From ANME-2 cluster archaeon (GTDB taxonomy: Archaea > Halobacteriota > Methanosarcinia > Methanosarcinales > Methanocomedenaceae), in the NCBI GenBank assembly GCA_022353185.1, contig JAKRWB010000515.1:1-9488 (forward strand): DNA of 9,488 nt, written 5' to 3'. The notes beneath the pieces were generated by a model that was given only the letters and a program-made list of their open reading frames with translations, did not search any database and was not told the origin of the DNA. Position numbers and translations under genes: made by a program. Of this stretch, positions 5,457 to 9,488 are shown piece after piece. The number at the start of each line of letters is the position of its first letter. The first letter of the stretch is position 1.

Positions 5457-6209
5457 TCAAAACAACAGCAACTTATCTTTAATCCCTTCAATCCTATCCA
5501 CAGCCGCCCCCCCCACCTCAACAGGCGAGCGCCCTTCCAGGTCAGCCTTAACCAAAGAAATATCATAAGGAAGGATGCCCAGTATCGGTATCCCCAGCTC
5601 ATCCAGCCGGGATTCCACAACACCAATATCCTCCTCCCTGACCTTATTGACCACAGCAGCGAACTTCCTAATCCCAAGTTCAGTGCCCAACCTCTTAATC
5701 CTCTCAGCTGTCTCAAGACTGCGGGAACCCGGTTCCACCACCACAATCATCAGGTCGATACCCTTAGTGGTCCCCCTGCCCAGATGCTCGATACCGGCCT
5801 CCATATCCATTATGACCACTGACGAATCCTTGAGCACCACATGCCGCAACAGTGCCCTTAAAAACGAAGACGCAGGACACATGCATCCGGACCCGCCCCG
5901 CTCCACAGTACCCATGACCAGCATCCTCACACCATCAGGTCCCACCGCACCGAAACGCTCCACCACATCGTCCACCTTCGGGTTCATCCTGAACATCCCG
6001 TCCGGACCACCCGCCCGCTCATCAATTAACTCCTTATATTCGGTCAAAGGTCCTGGCGGATTATCAATACCCAGCGCTGACGCCAGGTTCATATCCGGGT
6101 CCGCATCTATTGCCAGCACATCCATACCGTCCCTTGCCATGAGCCGTGCCAGCGTACCTGCCAGGGTGGTCTTGCCCACCCCCCCTTTTCCTGTGATAGC
6201 GATTTTCAT
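5457..6209 (-). CDS. cooC: CooC-type CO dehydrogenase nickel-insertion ATPase (MinD/NifH-like)
   Basis: This 250-residue protein begins MKIAITGKGGVGKTTLAGTL, with a deviant Walker A motif GKGGVGKTT (residues 7-15). It has a switch region AIDADPDMNLASALG (33-47), the C-M-C-P pair of cysteines (C109, C111), and DMEAGIEHLGRG (135-146). The Cys-x-Cys pair separates CooC-like proteins from MinD and ParA. In CooC dimers it binds metal and couples ATP hydrolysis to nickel loading of the CO dehydrogenase C-cluster. No CO dehydrogenase gene is in the window; in methanogens the partner would be the acetyl-CoA decarbonylase/synthase complex. The gene follows the metallophosphoesterase by 16 bases on the same strand, so they are probably one operon; no clear ribosome-binding site precedes ATG 6209. 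A paralogous role with another metalloenzyme is possible. Confidence 0.88.
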   Translation of the reverse strand: MKIAITGKGGVGKTTLAGTLARLMARDGMDVLAIDADPDMNLASALGIDNPPGPLTEYKELIDERAGGPDGMFRMNPKVDDVVERFGAVGPDGVRMLVMGTVERGGSGCMCPASSFLRALLRHVVLKDSSVVIMDMEAGIEHLGRGTTKGIDLMIVVVEPGSRSLETAERIKRLGTELGIRKFAAVVNKVREEDIGVVESRLDELGIPILGILPYDISLVKADLEGRSPVEVGGAAVDRIEGIKDKLLLF

Positions 6210-6225
6210 GAATTGAAAAATGAGA

Positions 6226-6858
6226 TTATACTTCGATAAGTTCCACGCAAATACTGTCGTTCAAGATTATCAATGCACCGTACCCCTGGGATGCCTCCCC
6301 CACATTGACTATAGTGGTATCCCCCTTCATTGCCGTACCCCTGGCCTCATGAATATGCCCGCATACGATGAGGTCAAAGCGGTTCATGAACCTGGCAATT
6401 GCATGACTGCCCACATGCCCGACAGAAAGTTTATCCACATAACCAAAAGGAGGAGCATGACTCAATAATATATTCCTGATACCCGAACAAGAGCTTAGCA
6501 TAACATCAATTGCTTCTTCCATATCTTCGTCAGTAAGTTCAAACGGGGTGTTAAAAGGCGTACTGTTTGAACCTCCCAGCCCCATAAAACTTGCATCACC
6601 CAAAGGGTAACATTTCTTGTGCAGATTAATTGCACTCGAACCATCCAGCACCTCAAGTATGCTGGTCTGGTCGCAGTTACCGGGTACAGCCAGTACAGGT
6701 ACATCGAACATCTCAATAAGTTCAAGTGCCTTCTCATCAGGCCCGAAATTAGTAATATCGCCCGATATCAGTACGCCATCAATCTCACCAGCATGTTCAA
6801 GCAATGCCTGCACTTTTGAGAAATCCCCATGAAGGTCTGATAGTGCCAGTATTTTCAT
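6226..6858 (-). CDS. Calcineurin-like metallophosphoesterase (YfcE/MJ0936-type)
   Basis: From the ATG at 6858 the protein has 210 residues and carries the full metal-binding set. The motifs are DLHGDF (D8, H10), GDITNFG (D34), PGNCD (N61, with Cys in place of the usual His), LSHAPPFG (H134) and GHIHEARG (167-174). This is the compact two-metal phosphodiesterase fold of the archaeal YfcE-like group; the natural substrate is unknown. The frame could also start at ATG 6873, adding MKGNF. I prefer 6858 because the protein then begins MKILALSDLH, as family members do, and GAAGGGT lies just upstream on the coding strand. It leads the operon with the CooC-like gene and is divergent from trmY. The Cys in GNCD is common in archaeal members and does not imply loss of activity. 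Confidence 0.88.
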   Translation of the reverse strand: MKILALSDLHGDFSKVQALLEHAGEIDGVLISGDITNFGPDEKALELIEMFDVPVLAVPGNCDQTSILEVLDGSSAINLHKKCYPLGDASFMGLGGSNSTPFNTPFELTDEDMEEAIDVMLSSCSGIRNILLSHAPPFGYVDKLSVGHVGSHAIARFMNRFDLIVCGHIHEARGTAMKGDTTIVNVGEASQGYGALIILNDSICVELIEV

Positions 6859-6886
6859 GAAATTACCCTTCAATTCATTTGCGTTA

Positions 6887-6900
6887 GACAGATATATGTC
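6887..6900. promoter_or_regulatory. Near-palindromic TATA element between divergent genes
   Basis: GACAGATATATGTC matches its own reverse complement at 12 of 14 positions and holds ATATAT at 6892-6897. The box centre is about 26 bases before the trmY ATG (6920), the right distance for a leaderless trmY transcript. In the other direction it would start transcription near 6868, about ten bases before the preferred start of the metallophosphoesterase. One element could thus serve both strands, or be a repressor site over the promoter. Position and symmetry are seen; use is inferred. Confidence 0.45.
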
Positions 6901-6919
6901 TTGTGCATTTTACATTTGC

Positions 6920-7561
6920 ATGCGAGAGTTTATTGTAGTGGGACACAAAGCCGTAACAGACGGACAGTTCAGCCTCAATGACCTTCCGGGTAGTGCTGGC
7001 AGGATGGATATATTGTGCCGTTGCGTGAACTCGGCACTGTTCCTGAGCCATGACCTGCGCAGGGATGTAGTCATTTACCTGGTACTGCTGGGCGAACCTG
7101 GACCACCAAAGATTATAAAATTCATTGGCCAGGATGTACGCTACCTTAACCCTGACGAGCGCAGCAGCGGCTCACTTATTAAAAAAGCGCTGGAGTTAAA
7201 AGCGAGAATCAGGTGGAAAGAATCCACACCCGGTGTATGGGTGCGACAGGGAGACCTTGAAGACCTGCTGGCAGAATTGAACATCAATTCTGATGAAAAT
7301 GTCAATGGGAGTGTCGATGAGGGCACAGATAATAAATTGTATTATCTCCATGAAGACGGTACCGACATAAGGGATAAGATGGAGGGAACTTTACCGCAAC
7401 GGGCAACATTCATCCTGGGCGACCATGTAGGCATGACACCAGATGAGGAGCACAAAATAATGGATGCAGGCACCCAATCCATTAATGTGGGACCGTTAAG
7501 CCTGCATGCTGACCACTGTATCATTGTGGTCAATAACGAACTTGACAGAAAAAATAATTAA
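6920..7561 (+). CDS. trmY: tRNA (pseudouridine(54)-N(1))-methyltransferase TrmY
   Basis: Starting at ATG 6920 the protein has 213 residues and opens MREFIVVGHKA, then FSLNDLPGSAGRMDILCRCV, and contains NSALFLSHDLRRDV and LNPDERS. The SAM-binding knot is ILGDHVGMT (165-173), and the C-terminus has INVGPLSLHADHCIIVVNNE. This is the archaeal SPOUT-class TrmY, which methylates pseudouridine 54 in the T-arm of tRNA to N1-methylpseudouridine. The frame is open further upstream to 6857, but family members begin at M-R-E-F and the TATA element at 6892-6897 fits a leaderless start here. It is slightly longer than many homologues because of an acidic Asn/Asp/Gly-rich insert at about 121-139. The gene converges on the coiled-coil gene with a gap of 14 bases. 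Confidence 0.93.
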   Translation: MREFIVVGHKAVTDGQFSLNDLPGSAGRMDILCRCVNSALFLSHDLRRDVVIYLVLLGEPGPPKIIKFIGQDVRYLNPDERSSGSLIKKALELKARIRWKESTPGVWVRQGDLEDLLAELNINSDENVNGSVDEGTDNKLYYLHEDGTDIRDKMEGTLPQRATFILGDHVGMTPDEEHKIMDAGTQSINVGPLSLHADHCIIVVNNELDRKNN

Positions 7562-7575
7562 AGGAAAGGGTGCGA

Positions 7576-8436
7576 TTAAAGCAACCCTGACCTCTGCAAT
7601 ACAAGCAAGTCTTCTGTACTGATCTTTTCACCCAGTTTGAACTGGGAGAATATCTCTTCTGCGTCAATTTTGGTCTGAGCCATGACAGCAGAATCCCTGG
7701 TTTTCTTACCCTTCCTTCTTAGACCCATTAAGGTCTTATCAATGTCGCGTATCTCTTTTTGAGTCTTTATGAACTGGGCGTGCTGTTCATCAGCTGATTC
7801 CTGGATCTTTACGAAATCCTTGTGTACCGAATCAGACTCTGCCCGGACCTTGTCAGCCTCTTTAAAAGTGGCAATCATCTTTTCATGATATTCCTGGGCT
7901 GCATCGGCAAACACTTTCACCTGTTCATGATATACAGAAGCCTCATCCCTTAATTTCTGTGCATCTTCAAGAAGAGTCTTGAGTTCCTGGTTACCTTCAA
8001 GTTGTGCCTTGCGGCTCTTGAATTCCTCGGTGAGATGCCCAATTTTTTCAACCAGTTCTCGTTCAGCACTGGTTTTCATTACCTGGGTCTGCTGCTTAAA
8101 TTCAAGAGTGTCAATTTCATGCCTCATCTCTTTTAAAGATGGGCCGCTACTAAGATTCAGATCTTTCCTGATTTTATCGATCTGAGCATAAAATTTATTA
8201 GCTTTCTCATTTAATTCATCACGCAGGGTCTTGTTCGAACCCACAGATTCATTGTTGGAATCTCTCTGGGTCTTAAGTTCCTGTGCTTCTTCAATGAGTT
8301 CTTTTGTGCGCTTATTAAGTTCGTTCCGTTTAGCAGCCAACGCACTGGCTTCGGAATTTAAACTGTTACGCTTGTCCTTGTATTCCTCTGACTTTTCTTT
8401 AAGGTCAGTTTTCCTTTTTTGCAGTTCATCTAGCAT
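7576..8436 (-). CDS. Archaeal coiled-coil protein of COG1340 type
   Basis: This protein of 286 residues is almost entirely heptad-like and rich in Lys, Glu, Gln and Leu from residue 1 to about 235. It has no hydrophobic membrane segment and ends in a short conserved region, AEEIFSQFKLGEKISTEDLL then VLQRSGLL. That tail and the long coiled coil are characteristic of the uncharacterised archaeal family COG1340, often mislabelled phosphoserine phosphatase in databases; no HAD phosphatase motifs are present here. AAGGAGGA lies upstream of ATG 8436 at a slightly long spacing (about 11 bases), with an AGGT closer in. The cellular role is unknown; homologues suggest a structural or scaffolding function, but that is inference. 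It is the last intact core gene before the decayed region to its right. Confidence 0.85.
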   Translation of the reverse strand: MLDELQKRKTDLKEKSEEYKDKRNSLNSEASALAAKRNELNKRTKELIEEAQELKTQRDSNNESVGSNKTLRDELNEKANKFYAQIDKIRKDLNLSSGPSLKEMRHEIDTLEFKQQTQVMKTSAERELVEKIGHLTEEFKSRKAQLEGNQELKTLLEDAQKLRDEASVYHEQVKVFADAAQEYHEKMIATFKEADKVRAESDSVHKDFVKIQESADEQHAQFIKTQKEIRDIDKTLMGLRRKGKKTRDSAVMAQTKIDAEEIFSQFKLGEKISTEDLLVLQRSGLL

Positions 8437-8963
8437 TACCTAATAGTCCTCCTTCTCCAGCAATGAATGCTGGTATTTCATGCACCTCATAATGCACGAT
8501 ACAGTACGAGAGCAACCTGTCAGCACACCTACGTGCCAGGGCCACATCGATTTACCTTCCACACTTCCGTGTCCAACGTACCTGATTAGTGAAATGCTCT
8601 GTGAGATTTAGGATATTACTGAAAAATTGATTCTCAAAAAATTTTATGTTTATCAAGTCTGTCCATCTTATTTCCAGGAAATCCACAAGCATTTCCACAA
8701 TCAAAGCAACTATGAACGCTTTGGTATTTGAGCTTTAAGGTAATTACATCCTTTTAACCTTTTCGGGTGATTTCAGCCTATTGCAGCCCTTCTTAACAGG
8801 ATGATCAGTGATTCAAATTTCATCTATAACGTGCACTATAGAGACAATATCAGGTTAGAAGAGGAATAAGAAATGACAGACTTAACTGTAATTCTCGCTT
8901 TCCGCACGTCTCAGATCAAAAATAATATTTTTCGCATTCGTTCCTCATCAGATTCAAAGCACC
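8437..8963. other. Gene-poor stretch with scraps of reading frame
   Basis: I see no intact gene here. On the minus strand three short stop-bounded frames stand out. One at 8443-8607 reads ISLIRYVGHGSVEGKSMWPW and is not recognised. One at 8637-8753 has no start and contains the Cys-rich string CFDCGNACGFPGNK. One at 8747-8812 reads DHPVKKGCNRLKSPEKVKRM. The last two abut with a frame change and together (LKSPEKVKRM then VITLKL) faintly recall the C-terminal helix of IS4/IS1634-type transposases, L-K-x-P-E-R-I ... L-L-V-Y. That would make them a fossil, but the evidence is weak. The inverted pair GGAAAT/ATTTCC near 8679-8698 is a minor hairpin. No RNA gene is evident. Confidence 0.35.
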
Positions 8964-9072
8964 CTACAATTCATCAGTTATATTTGTCACTCTTTTCTCA
9001 ACACTCACAGCCGTGCCATATGCCAGTATCCCGACTGAGCTTGGCATAACTCATGTTCTAATATCGGTATTT
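8964..9072 (-). pseudogene. C-terminal fossil of a UPF0145/YbjQ-like heavy-metal-binding-domain protein
   Basis: On the minus strand, stopping at TAG 8964-8966, the frame reads VMPSSVGILAYGTAVSVEKR, then VTNITDEL. Just upstream is TDIRT followed by an in-frame TGA. The string I-L-A-Y-G-T-A-V after V-M-P is the conserved end of the small YbjQ/UPF0145 (DUF74) proteins, which normally run about 105 residues. Here the last 28 residues are readable, and the TGA replaces a residue that is usually Ser or Thr in the T-x-S-x-V-M stretch. No N-terminal part is identifiable beyond about 9080. It is therefore a degraded gene end. Confidence 0.65.
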
Positions 9073-9107
9073 TCTTTAGACCTCTGTATCCTTCGTCTAG
9101 ATATCCA

Positions 9108-9488
9108 CTATTCGATCCATCTTATTGCAGTTTTAGTTGAATAGAATTTTTCTTCGTCGATTGTTCTAGAATGCATAATTGGATTTCTACCGTAATTATA
9201 CCAATTTTTTAATTGGACTTTTGCATCACCAAAATCTTCATCGTTTCTAGAATAAATCTTTTTATATGTTTCAAAAATGTTATTATAATCTCCAAAATCA
9301 GCATAGTTTATAAGTTCCTTTTCAGGTTCAATACCCAATTTTCGATCTCTGTTTTCCTTTTCTTTCCATTTTTCCACAACAGGGGGTAAATCTTTATCCA
9401 ATCTTTTAACCTGACTTTGACAGGTAAATAATAATATAGTCCTCAGCATGTTTGTTATTAATGACATACCAAACGAAACTAAGGACAG
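9108..9488 (-). CDS. HEPN-like domain protein, C-terminal part (5' end beyond window)
   Basis: The frame is open from the right window edge to TAG 9108-9110. The ATG at 9467 gives 119 residues, but seven further codons without a stop precede it, so the true start may lie outside. The sequence runs from a Lys/Glu-rich helix (PPVVEKWKEKENRD) to ELINYADFGDYNNIFETY, then a helix ending WYNYGRNPIMHSRTIDEEKF. R-N-P-I-M-H-S-R is the R-N-x3-H motif of HEPN ribonuclease domains, and the D-F-G-D segment before it resembles Swt1-type HEPN domains found at the C-terminus of defence and toxin ATPases. Any function (RNA cleavage in a toxin or defence context) is inference. It is much more A+T-rich than the genes to its left, a sign of transfer, and lies beside a decayed region. 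Confidence 0.6.
   Translation of the reverse strand: MSLVSFGMSLITNMLRTILLFTCQSQVKRLDKDLPPVVEKWKEKENRDRKLGIEPEKELINYADFGDYNNIFETYKKIYSRNDEDFGDAKVQLKNWYNYGRNPIMHSRTIDEEKFYSTKTAIRWIE

Noticed and set aside
5575..6216. A 213-codon plus-strand frame opposite the cooC-like gene
   Set aside because: The product is low-complexity Ser/Pro/Thr-rich sequence. The minus-strand frame has clear Walker and Cys-x-Cys motifs.
8873..9049. A 58-codon plus-strand frame with ATG and GAGGAA a few bases upstream
   Set aside because: It runs antisense across the UPF0145/YbjQ-like fossil, is rich in Ser, His and Gln without a recognisable fold, and has no operon partner. I judge it a chance frame.

Overview
The window looks like the chromosome of a methanogenic or methane-oxidising euryarchaeon, most likely of the Methanosarcinales/Methanoperedens type. 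The evidence is a cyclic 2,3-diphosphoglycerate synthetase-type gene, an archaeal TrmY tRNA methyltransferase, a CooC-type nickel-insertion ATPase, the archaeal coiled-coil protein family COG1340, archaeal TATA/BRE-like promoters, and several probably leaderless starts. The species cannot be fixed from the sequence alone.

Layout, left to right. Positions 1-351 hold the C-terminal end of an MMPL/RND-type exporter. A first VapBC pair (382-1026: ribbon-helix-helix antitoxin and PIN toxin) follows behind a small repeat that looks like its operator. Next is a tightly coupled pair, the cpgS-like gene (1074-2408) and carbamate kinase (2405-3337), overlapping by 4 bases. From 3338 to 5456 is an accessory block. 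It contains a decayed IS200/IS605 TnpA transposase with a hairpin beyond its end, a second VapBC pair (AbrB-type antitoxin, PIN toxin), a RelE/ParE-type toxin-antitoxin pair of the kind common in cyanobacteria, and a broken second copy of the carbamate kinase 3' end. The block is therefore bracketed by two copies of the carbamate kinase C-terminus.

The right-hand core is compact. A metallophosphoesterase and a CooC-like ATPase form a leftward operon (6858-5457), divergent from trmY (6920-7561) across about 60 bases containing a near-palindromic TATA element. trmY converges on a leftward COG1340 coiled-coil gene (7576-8436). From 8437 to about 9107 there is no intact gene. It holds scraps of reading frame, including one possible transposase tail and a recognisable C-terminal fossil of a UPF0145/YbjQ-like gene. 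The window closes with an AT-rich leftward gene, cut by the window edge, whose C-terminus looks like a HEPN domain with an R-N-x3-H motif.

Core metabolism and tRNA genes thus sit among three toxin-antitoxin modules, an insertion-sequence fossil and two pseudogene zones. I see no CRISPR array, rRNA or tRNA gene. I found no clearly new multi-gene system. The best leads are the cpgS-carbamate kinase coupling, the mosaic carbamate kinase duplicate around the toxin-antitoxin block, and the truncated HEPN gene at the right edge.
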